The translations under genes were made by a program, and so were the position numbers. From JBDKTH01 sp964558295 (GTDB lineage Bacteria > Planctomycetota > Planctomycetia > Pirellulales > Thermoguttaceae): a stretch of DNA of 52,178 bases. The number at the start of each line of letters is the position of its first letter. Position 1 is the first letter of the stretch. Positions 25,847 to 35,089 of the stretch are shown here, in pieces. Location: assembly GCA_964558295.1 (NCBI GenBank), contig CAZLDQ010000010.1, positions 1 to 52,178 of the forward strand, in the 5' to 3' direction. A model generated the notes under the pieces. That model was not told the DNA's origin, made no database searches, and saw nothing but the letters and a program-made list of their open reading frames with translations.

Positions 25847-27334
25847 TCATTCCCCACTCCCCACTATCCGCTCAATCATTCGCGTTGTCGAATATCCCGC
25901 CTTTACTGCCGTCAGTACGACCTGTCCCCCATACCCCTGCACAATCTCCTGGCCGACGACTTGTTCGACCGTGTACTCGGCCGACTTGACCAACACGTCG
26001 GGCCGGACTTGTTCGACCAAGGGGCTCACGCTCGGCTCGTCAAACACAACCACATGATCGACGCAAGCCAGGGCGGCCAGCATGGCGGCCCGGTCGTGTT
26101 CGTGAATGATCGGACGGTTTGGGCCTTTCAGTTCCCGCACGCTGCGGTCGCTGTTGAGCCCCACCACGAGCACATCCCCTAGGCTGCGGGCTTCCTCCAA
26201 CGAGGCCACATGCCCTGGATGCAGCAAGTCGAAACAGCCGTTGGTCATCACGATCCGCCGACCCAATTGACGATGCATCTGAAGCTGGACTTGAAGTTCC
26301 TCGCGGGAGACGATTTTCGGCTTCGTCGAGAAGCAACTCCGTTCGACCTCGGCCAGAAGCTCGCGGCGCGTGATCGGTACCACGCCGAGCCGCTCCACTT
26401 CCAGCCCGCCGGCCAGATTGGCCAGTGTAATCGCCTCGGGATAGTCGGCCCCTAGGGCTAAGCAATAGCCCAGGATGCTCAGCACCATGTCGCCGGCTCC
26501 GGTGATGTCGCAGACCTGCCGCGGCCGAATCGGAAAGTGCCGGCTGCGGTGCTGAGTGTCGGCCCAGGCGATTCCATCACGATCCAAGGTCACAATCGCC
26601 GCCTCGATCCCATAACGGAGCAGTCGCTCCGCGGCTACCAGACCGTCTTGGGGCGTGGCGATCGGCATCCGCGCCGCCAAGCTAGCCTCGGTGCGATTGG
26701 GAGTGATCGCCAGACAGCCGGCATAACGATGGTAATCCGCCCCACGCACCGGATCCGCCACCACCGACACGCCCGCCGCCCGGGCAATCGCCACCAGTTG
26801 CGGCAGGAACTCGCCGGCACACACGCCCTTGTCGTAGTCGCTGACCAGGATCAAGTCGATCTCGTCCAGGTGATCCCAGACCGTTTGGAGGAGCCGACTG
26901 GCCAGCTCTACACGAATCGGTTGCGTTTGTTCACGATCCACACGGATCATTTGTTGCGGCGAGTGGCTCTGGGCACGTCCGACCAATCGCTCTTTAACCG
27001 TCGTCGGGCGGCTGGCGTCCATCGCTACGTGTTCCGGATCGATCCGGATTTCCCGGAGCAACCGGCGAATCTGCCGTCCCTCGTGATCATCACCGGTGAC
27101 CGCGACCAGCAGGACCTCCGCCTCCAACGCGGCCAGCATCGCCGCTACACTTCCCGCCCCACCGAGCCGGTGCTCTTCCCGGTCCACCTGAAGAATTGGG
27201 ATCGGCGCTTCCGGGCTGATCCGACTGACCTCGCCCCACAAATACCGATCGAGCATCACATCGCCGACCACAAGAATCCGCGGCCGCCGGGCGCTAGTCT
27301 GAAGCTGAGTAAGAGAGTGCGCCTTCCGTGGCAT
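25847..27334 (-). CDS. hldE: Bifunctional heptose-7-phosphate kinase/heptose-1-phosphate adenylyltransferase
   Basis: The 495-residue protein joins the two HldE domains used to make ADP-heptose for lipopolysaccharide cores. Residues 15-340 are a PfkB/ribokinase-type kinase: ILVVGDVMLDRYLWG, HRLGGAGSVAAMLA, and the catalytic Asp in DITGAGD. Residues 360-495 are a cytidylyl-transferase-like domain with TNGCFDLLHPGH (HxGH nucleotide-binding motif) and VGLNSDRSVRELKG. Length and order match the Gram-negative enzyme. The C-terminus (VGSGE) is encoded in a GTGGGGAGTGGGGAATGA string that resembles a dispersed intergenic sequence. The start at 27334 has little ribosome-binding sequence, and a 7-bp tandem repeat lies just upstream. 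Other LPS genes are not adjacent except a glycosyltransferase. Confidence 0.95.
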   Translation of the reverse strand: MPRKAHSLTQLQTSARRPRILVVGDVMLDRYLWGEVSRISPEAPIPILQVDREEHRLGGAGSVAAMLAALEAEVLLVAVTGDDHEGRQIRRLLREIRIDPEHVAMDASRPTTVKERLVGRAQSHSPQQMIRVDREQTQPIRVELASRLLQTVWDHLDEIDLILVSDYDKGVCAGEFLPQLVAIARAAGVSVVADPVRGADYHRYAGCLAITPNRTEASLAARMPIATPQDGLVAAERLLRYGIEAAIVTLDRDGIAWADTQHRSRHFPIRPRQVCDITGAGDMVLSILGYCLALGADYPEAITLANLAGGLEVERLGVVPITRRELLAEVERSCFSTKPKIVSREELQVQLQMHRQLGRRIVMTNGCFDLLHPGHVASLEEARSLGDVLVVGLNSDRSVRELKGPNRPIIHEHDRAAMLAALACVDHVVVFDEPSVSPLVEQVRPDVLVKSAEYTVEQVVGQEIVQGYGGQVVLTAVKAGYSTTRMIERIVGSGE

Positions 27335-27353
27335 ACTCGGGGGTTAGTAGGTA

Positions 27354-27409
27354 GTACGCGGTACGCAGTACGCAGTACGCAGTACACAGTACACAGTACA
27401 CAGTACGCA
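27354..27409. repeat. 7-bp tandem repeat (GTACGCA)8
   Basis: Eight consecutive 7-bp units run from 27354 to 27409: GTACGCG, three GTACGCA, three GTACACA and one GTACGCA. They lie 19 bases upstream of the hldE start codon, on the side where its promoter should be. Slippage could change promoter spacing. Such GTACGCA strings are familiar in planctomycete intergenic DNA. Confidence 0.9.
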
Positions 27410-27797
27410 GAAGTATCCTATCTGCTTCGGAACGAAATCTCCAATCTCCAATCCTGAACCCTGCATCCCAAACCCAAACCAGAGAACCTCGGAGATCTGG
27501 GGTAGATTCTAGCAAGTTGCTTCCCCAAGGTCGATGCGAGTTCGGCCGCCAGACAGCGGAAGAATGGCGAGGCGGGGCATTCTGGGCGCTTCAGCGCACC
27601 GGCCTGGCGGGGGCCCGAAGGGCCCGAAAAAAATCCTTGAAATTGGGCCAGCCGATTTCGTAGGCTCGTGAGCAGAGTTGTCGGACGTGTTCTTCAACCC
27701 GATGGCTGGACCTGGGAACGAGGGACGGCTCAGTCGAGCTTTGCCTCGTCCTGTTGCGACCCGTTGGTGATTTCTTTTCAACCCCGTGGATGGTGCT
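27410..27797. other. Intergenic region upstream of the glycosyltransferase, no supported gene
   Basis: Contains a GGGCCC-GAA-GGGCCC-type hairpin near 27615-27632 followed on the plus strand by a run of A, so it is not an intrinsic terminator on that strand. A minus-strand frame at about 27591-27700 reads like part of a protein (EEHVRQLCSRAYEIGWPNF), but no gene can be built around it. A promoter for the glycosyltransferase is expected here. Confidence 0.35.
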
Positions 27798-29648
27798 ATG
27801 ACTTGCTCGCTTCGAATTCGGAAGCCGGATGGCCAGATTGTGGAGATGTCTCCCGAGGATTGGGCTCAGTGCTGCCAGCAGCGTTGTTACTCCCAATGGC
27901 AAGTGGTGCCGCAGGAGGCCGCCGCGTCCGTCACGTTTCCCTCGACGCGGGCGCGGGTTGTCCATGTTTCGCCCTGGGATTTGACCGTTGGCGGCATGCA
28001 GCGGATGATCGACCTTTGGTGCCGCCAGGACGGAGGCCGCTGGGACGTGCATGTCGTCAGTCAGGGGCTCCGCGGTCCCTTTGAGTTCCGGCACGCCACG
28101 GTCCATGCGTCGGTCGCGGCGGGCCAGATCGATGCGCTGCTCGCGTCGCTCCAGCCCGACTTGCTTGTGCATCACGCCCCCGACACGACCTATGGGCGTT
28201 ACGACCGCTGCCCCTGTGTGTGGATGATTCATGGGATGGCGCCGCTGCGCAAACCGCCGCCGGATTGGTGCCGCCCCGCCGTGGTGTTCAGTAATCTCGA
28301 CAGTCGGGAGATCGATTCCGCCTGGCGTCCATTGCCCTTCCAGGTGTTGCCACTGGGCGTCGATTTGGACGCCTTGCATCCGCGTCGCTTGGTCTGCGGG
28401 ATCGTCGGGCGTCTCAACCGCGACAAAGTGCCTCCAGCGTTCGTTGAGGGTTTACGGGCCTGGGAGCCCGGCCCCTGGATCCTCCGCTTCATCGGCGAGG
28501 GGCTGGCCAATCCCTACCAGCCCTGGGTCAAAGAACAACTGGCTGAGCTTGATTGGGTGGAGTTTACCGGCGACGTGCCCCCCGACCAGATCCCGGCCGC
28601 CCTCCAGTCTCTCGACGCCGTGTTGGTCCCCACCAACCTGACCTGTGGAGAAACCGGTTGCTATAGCGCCGTGGAAGCCCTGGCCAGCGGCCTGCCCGTC
28701 GTCTGCCGCGATGTGGACGGTCTGCGTGCCAGTTGCCGCGACGGGGCTCTCTATGCGACAACCGATGCGGGATTGCTCGAACGCCTCCGCGAGTTGGACG
28801 ACCCGATCCTGCGCGCGAGACTGGGACGCCTCGGCCGAAAGGTCGCTGAGACCCATCATGACCTGGCGGCCCATGTGGCCCACCATAGTCGCTCCTTCGC
28901 CGACGCGCTTCCCGTGAAGATCTCCGTCTTGGTCCCCACCTACAACAACGCCGCGCGCCATATTGCCGCTTTTTGGGAGTCCTTGTGCGCTCAGACCTTC
29001 CGGGCCTGGGAACTCGTGCTGGTCGACGATGGCTCGACGGAGGCCGAATCGATCGCCGCAGTGGATCGCCTCGCCACCGACCCTCGCGTCCGTTTGGTGC
29101 GGTTCACGGAAAACCGGGGGCTCCCGGTGGCCTTGAACGCGGGGTTTCGGAAGTGTCGCGCCGAATGGATCGCCCGCATGGACGCCGACGACATCATGCT
29201 CCCGCACCGACTGGCTTGCCAATGGGACTATCTGCAGGCCCATCCCGAAATCGACATCCTCGGAAGCCAGATGGATATCTTTGACGACCAGACCGGCCAG
29301 ATCGTCGATCGAACGGCTCACGCCGAGGTTGTCACCAAAGAACTGATCGACCAGCAGGCCAAGGCCGGCAACATCTGGTTCCTCAACCATCCCACCGTGA
29401 TGATCCGCGCCGCCGCCCTCCAACGTCTTGGCGGGTATCCGGAGAGAAACTACTTGGGCGAGGACTTGGATTGTTGGCTCCAGGCCTTCCGCGCTGGCAT
29501 GGTCATTCGCAACCTGCCCGACGTGTTGCTCCGCTATCGCAAGCATCCCGCACAGGTCGGCAGCAAGAAGGAAACGATTAGTATCCGCGTGCCGATCGTG
29601 CGGAAGTTGACCGCCGAATGGCTGGCGTATTCGGCGGCGCAATCGTGA
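27798..29648 (+). CDS. Two-domain glycosyltransferase (GT4-like plus GT2)
   Basis: The 616-residue product looks like a fusion. Residues about 50-370 resemble a GT-B, GT4-like transferase: VGGMQRMIDLW near the start, LPLGVDLDALHP, CGIVGRLNRDK, FIGEGLANP and the donor-site region TCGETGCYSAVEALASGLPVVCRDVDG. Residues about 375-600 are a GT-A, GT2 transferase: KISVLVPTYNNAARH, LVLVDDGSTE and the metal-binding DADD in ARMDADDIML. Both catalytic halves look intact, so one polypeptide may add two sugars in turn, probably to a surface polysaccharide or LPS at the cytoplasmic face. The ATG at 27798 or a GTG at 27786 may be the start; neither has a good ribosome-binding site. Confidence 0.87.
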   Translation: MTCSLRIRKPDGQIVEMSPEDWAQCCQQRCYSQWQVVPQEAAASVTFPSTRARVVHVSPWDLTVGGMQRMIDLWCRQDGGRWDVHVVSQGLRGPFEFRHATVHASVAAGQIDALLASLQPDLLVHHAPDTTYGRYDRCPCVWMIHGMAPLRKPPPDWCRPAVVFSNLDSREIDSAWRPLPFQVLPLGVDLDALHPRRLVCGIVGRLNRDKVPPAFVEGLRAWEPGPWILRFIGEGLANPYQPWVKEQLAELDWVEFTGDVPPDQIPAALQSLDAVLVPTNLTCGETGCYSAVEALASGLPVVCRDVDGLRASCRDGALYATTDAGLLERLRELDDPILRARLGRLGRKVAETHHDLAAHVAHHSRSFADALPVKISVLVPTYNNAARHIAAFWESLCAQTFRAWELVLVDDGSTEAESIAAVDRLATDPRVRLVRFTENRGLPVALNAGFRKCRAEWIARMDADDIMLPHRLACQWDYLQAHPEIDILGSQMDIFDDQTGQIVDRTAHAEVVTKELIDQQAKAGNIWFLNHPTVMIRAAALQRLGGYPERNYLGEDLDCWLQAFRAGMVIRNLPDVLLRYRKHPAQVGSKKETISIRVPIVRKLTAEWLAYSAAQS

Positions 29649-29764
29649 CGGTGGGGCAGTCGCTTCCCCACGGTGCGGGTCGAGCTCCGACGTCCCCGAT
29701 GCCTTGGGAAGCCCCCGACCGGTTGCTACAATTGCCGTATCAGTCCCTCATCCAAGGAGTGCCC

Positions 29765-30187
29765 ATGAAATCCTTTACGGAATACCTCACCTTCACCATC
29801 GCCAAGCGTATGGACTTCGTCAACATCACCTCGCAGGTCGAGGCAATCGTCCGCAAGAGCGGCGTCCAAGAAGGGCTCTGCTTGGTCAACGCGATGCACA
29901 TCACGGCCAGCGTCTTCATCAACGACGATGAGCCCGGACTTCACGAGGACTACAAACGCTGGCTGGAAGAACTGGCCCCCTTTGACCCATCGCCCGAGCG
30001 TTACCACCACAACCGCACCGGCGAGGACAACGGCGACGCCCATCACAAACGCCAGATCATGGGGCGCGAAGTGGTCGTGGCGATCACCCAAGGCAAACTC
30101 GACTTCGGCCCCTGGGAACAGATTTTTTACGGTGAGTTCGACGGCCGCCGACCGAAACGCGTCCTGGTCAAAGTGATTGGGGAGTAG
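29765..30187 (+). CDS. YjbQ/UPF0047 family protein
   Basis: The 140-residue protein is a full-length UPF0047 member. Marks are the N-terminal TFTIAKRMDFVNITSQVE, the central AMHITASVFINDDEPGL and the C-terminal block YHHNRTGEDNGDAHHKRQIMG with its His/Asn cluster, which forms the putative active or metal site, followed by GPWEQIFYGEFDG. Some members have weak thiamin-phosphate-synthase activity; the true role is unclear. AAGGAG at 29754-29759 places the start at 29765 and rules out the longer frame from 29618. It follows the glycosyltransferase by 116 bases on the same strand. Confidence 0.93.
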   Translation: MKSFTEYLTFTIAKRMDFVNITSQVEAIVRKSGVQEGLCLVNAMHITASVFINDDEPGLHEDYKRWLEELAPFDPSPERYHHNRTGEDNGDAHHKRQIMGREVVVAITQGKLDFGPWEQIFYGEFDGRRPKRVLVKVIGE

Positions 30188-30214
30188 ATCTGGCCGTGGC
30201 TTTCCACCGCTCGT

Positions 30215-30568
30215 TTACTCCGCTTCCCAGTGCTCAATCAACAGATTCGGGATTCGGCAAAACTCGCCCGTTTTGTGTGTGACAAGCGTCTGACCGTTCG
30301 CGATGGCTATTGATCCGATCAGTAAATCATTGGCCCATAGACGCTCGCAGCGGCCTTGTCGAACGGTAGCGAGCGAAATCGCGAGAGAAACGCGAGTTGA
30401 AGCTGAAGGGTTCTGGCAGGAGCGACGCTCTTGGCAGCTCCGTAGAACAACTCGGCACATACAATCGAACAAGAGACAATCGGCTCATCCCCTGCCATGT
30501 CCAGATGCCGTTGCAAGGCTTCGCCCATTGAGATAGCGAATACATGCGTTGGTATCGAGCAAGTACAT
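30215..30568 (-). pseudogene. vapC: Decayed vapC toxin gene (PIN-domain ribonuclease)
   Basis: Conceptual joining of frames gives a VapC: MYLLDTNACIRYLNG from the ATG at 30568, then in another frame EALQRHLDMAGDEPIVSCSIVCAELFYGA through FDKAAASVYG, then back in the first frame NDLLIGSIAIANGQTLVTHKTGEF to the end. The first frameshift is near 30510-30528. The second break, near 30334-30338, also removes about 14 residues that normally lie between the YG and the NDLL motif. Total length is about 117 codons, short for the family. The PIN acidic residues can still be recognised, but no continuous frame exists. The ATG overlaps the antitoxin stop by one base (TAATG). Confidence 0.85.
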
Positions 30569-30809
30569 TATTCGGCCCAGTCCCTGGGCTGCAAGGGAAG
30601 GTCCTCAGACTCCTCTAACCCGAGATCCGCGCATGAGCCATAGGTACGTTGCACAAAAGGATGCCAGTCCGACTGGTCGCCCGTGGTGGCTTCTCCTTCC
30701 GTTTTGGGAAGCGGCTCAATCGCTGGTTCGCCTCTCCCGATCCCAAGGGAATGCGCACCGAGAGAACGCCATCACCGCCCCCTTCCGATTGGAATTGGAT
30801 CGTTTTCAT
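30568..30809 (-). pseudogene. Decayed vapB-type antitoxin gene
   Basis: From the ATG at 30809 (GGAAGAA upstream) the frame reads MKTIQFQSEGGGDGVLSVRIPLG, a typical start for the antitoxin of this VapBC branch. After about 30725-30744 the sense continues in another frame as PAIEPLPKTEGEATTG, then DWHPFVQRTYGSCADLGLEE and DLPLQPRDWAE, ending at the TAA at 30568-30570. The span of 242 bases is not a multiple of three. Both halves of the module are therefore broken. An upstream in-frame ATG at 30851 adds 14 residues and is unlikely. Confidence 0.75.
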
Positions 30810-31036
30810 GAGAATTTCTTCCGTTGCACAATCATCCCAATGATACCGCACCGCAGTGACAAACGGGGAGCCCCATCAACCACCCCCGCCCCAGCGGGAA
30901 TATCGCTGGACTTTCCCCTCGCCCTATGTTGTAATCAGGGCACCCCTGCCGGGGACGTTTCAGGACATCCGCGCTACGTTGGCCGCAAAACGGCTCGCCG
31001 GCGCCCCACCGGGTCTTTCAGCATAAGGAGTGACTC

Positions 31037-32503
31037 ATGTCCCGCCACACTCGCCGCAGCTTCCTCAAACGAGCCACCGCCGCAGGTCTTGGCGCATCGT
31101 TCGCCATCGCCGGCACGCGGACCACGGGCCAAATCATCGGCGCGAACGACACGATCCGCATTGGTGTGGCCGGCGTCCACGGCCGCGGCGGCGCCCATCT
31201 CGACGCCTACGCCCGGATGGAGAATGTGAAGGTCACCTACCTGATCGATCCGGATCAGCGTGTCTTCCCGAAACGGATCAAGCAGGTCCAAAGCTACGGC
31301 GGCAACACGCCGACCTGCGTCCAAGACCTCCGCCGGGCCTTGGACGACAAGAACCTCGACGCCATCTCCATCGCCTCGACCAACCACTGGCATTCGCTGC
31401 TGGCGATTTGGGCCTGCCAGGCAGGCAAAGACGTCTACGTTGAAAAACCGTGCAGCCACAATGTGTTCGAAGGCCGCAAACTGGTCGAAGCCGCGCGCAA
31501 GTACAACCGGATTGTCCAGCACGGCACCCAGAGCCGGGGCGACAAGAAATGGGCCGCCATTGCCGCCCTGATCGCCAGCGGTACGTATGGGAAGCTGCTG
31601 GTGGCCAAGGGCTACTGCTGCAAGCCGCGCTGGTCGATCGGCTTCAAAGCGCCCACCACGCCCCCCACGGAACTCGACTATAACCTCTGGCTCGGTCCGG
31701 CCCAGGAAATGCCCTATCACGAGAACCTCGTCCACTACAACTGGCACTGGTTCTGGGCCACCGGCAACGGCGATATGGGCAACCAGGGCGTCCACCAGAT
31801 GGACATCGCCCGCTGGGGCATCCCCGGCGCCACGTTGCCTAAGAGCGTCGTGAGCCTCGGGTGCCGCTACGTCGACGGGCCGGACTTCAAGGACCAGGGC
31901 GAAACGCCCAACTTTGAACTGAACGTCTACGACTTCGATGGTACGCTCTTGGTCTTCGAGACCCGCGGCCTCGTCGCCCGAAAGAACAACGAAGGCAAGA
32001 CTCCCTTTCCCTTCAAGGTCGATGTGGAGTTCTACCTCGAAGCGGGCAACATCATCGGCGGCAAGTTCTATCCCAAGGGAAAAAACACCCCGGAAAAACT
32101 GGCCGACATCGAGATCAAACGCCCCACCGGCGACATCTTTAAGAATTTCATCGAGTGCATGCGCAGCCGTCGGCGTGAGAACCAGATGGCCGAGATTCTC
32201 GAAGGCCACTATTCTTCGGCCCTCTGCCATCTGGGCAACATCTCCTACCGCCTCGGCCAGCCGGTCCCCTTCAGCCAGAAGCCGAGCGGCTTCCCCGACG
32301 TCCCGCAGGTCAACGAGTCGATGGCGATGATTAAAGCCAATCTCGAAGGCGCTTTGGGGATGGACCTGGGCAAGTACACCTACCAGCTCGGCCCAAAACT
32401 GATCATCGACGCGGCCCAAGAAAAGTTCGTCGGCGCCCCCGAGGCCGACAAGCTCCTGACCCGCCAGTACCGCAAGCCGTTCGTCGTGCCCGAACAAGTG
32501 TGA
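31037..32503 (+). CDS. Secreted Gfo/Idh/MocA-family oxidoreductase (Tat signal)
   Basis: The 488-residue protein begins with a twin-arginine signal (TRRSFLKRATAAGLGASFA), so it is exported folded, probably with its nicotinamide cofactor. The Rossmann start is IRIGVAGVHGRGGAHL, followed by the family motif DVYVEKPCSHN, where the EKP lysine is the usual catalytic residue, and by GNGDMGNQGVHQMDIARWG further on. The family oxidises or epimerises sugars and inositols. The substrate is not readable. ATAAGGAGTGACTC precedes the ATG at 31037. Exported members of this family are very numerous in planctomycetes. No neighbour is obviously in the same operon. Confidence 0.93.
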   Translation: MSRHTRRSFLKRATAAGLGASFAIAGTRTTGQIIGANDTIRIGVAGVHGRGGAHLDAYARMENVKVTYLIDPDQRVFPKRIKQVQSYGGNTPTCVQDLRRALDDKNLDAISIASTNHWHSLLAIWACQAGKDVYVEKPCSHNVFEGRKLVEAARKYNRIVQHGTQSRGDKKWAAIAALIASGTYGKLLVAKGYCCKPRWSIGFKAPTTPPTELDYNLWLGPAQEMPYHENLVHYNWHWFWATGNGDMGNQGVHQMDIARWGIPGATLPKSVVSLGCRYVDGPDFKDQGETPNFELNVYDFDGTLLVFETRGLVARKNNEGKTPFPFKVDVEFYLEAGNIIGGKFYPKGKNTPEKLADIEIKRPTGDIFKNFIECMRSRRRENQMAEILEGHYSSALCHLGNISYRLGQPVPFSQKPSGFPDVPQVNESMAMIKANLEGALGMDLGKYTYQLGPKLIIDAAQEKFVGAPEADKLLTRQYRKPFVVPEQV

Positions 32504-32887
32504 GGAGTGAGGGGAGGGTGGTGCGTGGAGAGGGGAGAGCAAGCCGTTTGCGGCCTATTGATCCAGAGAGTGACAAAGGCGTATTACTGAACGTTGGGTG
32601 GCCTGCCGTCCCCCTGCAGAATCCTTCCCGCAACACAAAATACCATCCGTTGACGAAACCGCGCGCCCGATGAATTTTGGGCGACACAACCTCCGAACGT
32701 TTGGGCGACAAATCGGTTGTACGTTGGCCATCAAGAAGCTACATTTCATCCAGACCCGTAGCCCGCGACCGCCGGATGAGGGGGGGCGTTCGTTTGTCCC
32801 CCAAAGAAGCTCCTCAAGATTCCGGTGCCAGCCGCGAATACTAGCGGGGGCACATTCTCGACTCTTCTCAACTCAGGAGGCACTGTA
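32504..32887. other. Intergenic region with an 11-bp direct repeat
   Basis: No gene is supported here. TTTGGGCGACA occurs at 32676-32686 and again at 32700-32710, a period of 24 bases or a little over two helical turns, about 180 bases upstream of the next start. This could be a paired operator or a mere repeat. The ribosome-binding site AGGAGG lies just before 32888. Confidence 0.45.
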
Positions 32888-35080
32888 ATGATCCGTTGGC
32901 AGAGGATGCATGGCGTGGTATGGGGAGTGGCGCTGGCCGTGGCCGGCGCTGCAATGCTGGGGGCCGAACCGGCCCGGGCCGCTGACCTCAAGAAGCTCGA
33001 TTGCTCCTTGAAGTGGATTCCCGCCGATGCGGCCTTTTATGGCGTCATGCTCCGCAACCAGGAGCAGGTGGAAATCATCCGCAACAGCAAGGCCTTCGCC
33101 CGGCTGTTGGAGATGCCCGTAGTCAAGGAGGCTTTCAAGAAGTTCGACGAATCGGCTGCCGATGACCCCGAGGGGCCGGTCGCCAAATTCCAGGAGGGGC
33201 TCAACAACCCCATGGTCCAGGACCTCCTCGGCCTCTTGGGCGACATGTTCAGCCGCGATGTGTTCGTCTACGGCGACCCGAGCGTCATTGATTTCCTCGA
33301 ACTGATGCAGAACCTCAACGGCGCGCAGAATGTGGCCCAGTTGCTGGGGCAGATCCCCGGCGCCTCCGAGAAGGTGACCAAGGAGCAACTCCAGCTCCGC
33401 ACGATGCTTCACCTCCTGGCCAGCAACCCGGGACGGATCCGCATTCCCGAGGTCATCGCCGGCTTCCAGGTGAAGAACACCGATCGGGTCAAAGAGAACC
33501 TCGACAACTTGATGGGCCTCCTCGTGCTGGCCAGCATGAAAGCCCCCGAATTGCAAGACTGCTGCAAACGCATCAAGGTCGGCGGCAGCGAATATGTCAC
33601 GGTTACCGTCAAAGGCGCCCAGATCCCCTGGGACGAGGTGTCGCTGGATGACCTGCGCAAAATCGAACTGGAACAGGGCGAGGTCGACAAGGTCGTCGAT
33701 CGCCTGAAGCAGTTGACGCTCGTCGTGGCCGTCGGCCTGCGGGAGGACTACTTGCTCATCTCCGTTGGCGAATCGACCGAAAATCTTGCCCGCCTGGGCA
33801 CCAGCCCCCTGCTCGTCGATCGCCCCGAATTGAAGCCGCTCCAGGACTTCACCGACCGCCGGCTGACCTCGATCAGCTACGTGAGCAAGGCGATGAACGA
33901 GCGGCTGGGCACGTCGAAGGAAGACCTCGACGGACTCGTGGTGCTGGCCGAACAACTGCTCGCCGAAACGCCCTTGTCGGATGCGCAAAAGGCCCAAATC
34001 CTCAAGGATGCCGAGGCCTTGGCCGGCGACCTCAAGCCGCTCATTCCCCAACTGGGAGCGGCGATGTCGTTCTCCTTCCTCACCGACCAGGGAATGGAAA
34101 GCTACGCTTACAACTGGGGCAAGGGCTTCAACCTCGACGGCTCCAAGCCGCTCTCGCTCCTAAAGCATGTCGGGGGCTCGCCGCTGGCGGCTGTCGTCAG
34201 CCGTAGCGAGAACCTGCGCGGCGGCTACACGCTCTTGGCCAAGTGGGCCAAGGTCGCCTATCGCTATGTCGATCAGTATGCCGTGCCGCAGATGGACGCC
34301 GAGGACCGCAAGGAGTACCAGAAGTTCGTCGACGAGTTCGGCCCGCTGGTTAAGCGGTGGGACACGGTAACCCGGGAACAATTGTTCCCCTCGCTGGGCG
34401 ATGGGCAGTGGGGCCTGGTCCTCGACGGGCAACTGAAGGTCCAACAGATTGCCGACACCGTTCCGGCGTTCGCCAAGCCGATGCCGCTGCCGGAAGGGGC
34501 CTTGGTCGTGGCGATCCGCGACAAGGACCAGTTTGCCCTCTCGTTAGACGAGTACCGGCAAATCCTCAACGACGCGATCGGCAAGCTCCATGGCCAGAAG
34601 CCCAAGGAAATGTCGGACGTCAAAATCGCCGAGGCCCACTCGGAGAACATCCCGGGCGGCACACTCTACTCGTGCCCGTTTCCCGCCGAAGCCGGAATCG
34701 ACGAGCGGATCGCCCCCTGTTTGGCACTCTCCGACGATGTAGCCGTGCTGTCCCTGTCCCGTGAGCAAGCCGAGCGGCTGTTAAAGGCCACGCCGCTCAC
34801 AGTCGGCGACGTCCTGGCCAAGGCGGACAAACCTCGCGCCGCCGCCTGCGTCTTCCAGTGGGCCGCCTTGCTCGACACGGCCAAGCCGTGGATCGAGTGG
34901 GGCGCTGACGAGGCGATCAAGGAGAATTGTCCCGACTCCGAGGAAGCCGAAAAAACCCGGTCCCAGGTCACAACGGCTTTGGAACTGCTCCAGGTCTTCC
35001 ATACCCTGACTTCCGAGACCTACTTCGAGAAGGACGTCCTGGTCGGTCACCAGGTCCTTGAACTTCGCGATGTGAAGTAG
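32888..35080 (+). CDS. Large secreted protein of unknown function
   Basis: The start at 32888 follows a strong CAGGAGG and opens a signal peptide ending near residue 31 (VALAVAGAAMLGAEPARAA). The mature part is about 700 residues, acidic, rich in Lys, Asp and Leu, with no membrane helix. It has segments recurring across planctomycete secreted proteins, such as WIPADAAFYGVMLRNQEQ near the start of the mature part. That beginning is reminiscent of DUF3352-like secreted proteins that open with a reference to steady-state substrates, but I do not claim the family. It may be periplasmic. A 9-bp-stem repeat lies 9 bases after the stop and probably ends the transcript. No enzyme motif is seen. Confidence 0.75.
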   Translation: MIRWQRMHGVVWGVALAVAGAAMLGAEPARAADLKKLDCSLKWIPADAAFYGVMLRNQEQVEIIRNSKAFARLLEMPVVKEAFKKFDESAADDPEGPVAKFQEGLNNPMVQDLLGLLGDMFSRDVFVYGDPSVIDFLELMQNLNGAQNVAQLLGQIPGASEKVTKEQLQLRTMLHLLASNPGRIRIPEVIAGFQVKNTDRVKENLDNLMGLLVLASMKAPELQDCCKRIKVGGSEYVTVTVKGAQIPWDEVSLDDLRKIELEQGEVDKVVDRLKQLTLVVAVGLREDYLLISVGESTENLARLGTSPLLVDRPELKPLQDFTDRRLTSISYVSKAMNERLGTSKEDLDGLVVLAEQLLAETPLSDAQKAQILKDAEALAGDLKPLIPQLGAAMSFSFLTDQGMESYAYNWGKGFNLDGSKPLSLLKHVGGSPLAAVVSRSENLRGGYTLLAKWAKVAYRYVDQYAVPQMDAEDRKEYQKFVDEFGPLVKRWDTVTREQLFPSLGDGQWGLVLDGQLKVQQIADTVPAFAKPMPLPEGALVVAIRDKDQFALSLDEYRQILNDAIGKLHGQKPKEMSDVKIAEAHSENIPGGTLYSCPFPAEAGIDERIAPCLALSDDVAVLSLSREQAERLLKATPLTVGDVLAKADKPRAAACVFQWAALLDTAKPWIEWGADEAIKENCPDSEEAEKTRSQVTTALELLQVFHTLTSETYFEKDVLVGHQVLELRDVK

Positions 35081-35089
35081 TCCCCGATT

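Noticed and set aside
27591..27710. Minus-strand fragment EEHVRQLCSRAYEIGWPNFKD ahead of the glycosyltransferase
   Set aside because: It looks protein-like but has no start, no partner frame and no recognisable family. It might be a remnant, but I cannot support one.
30615..31229. Plus-strand frame of 226 codons across the vapBC region
   Set aside because: It is antisense to the recognisable toxin and antitoxin remnants and low-complexity in its second half.
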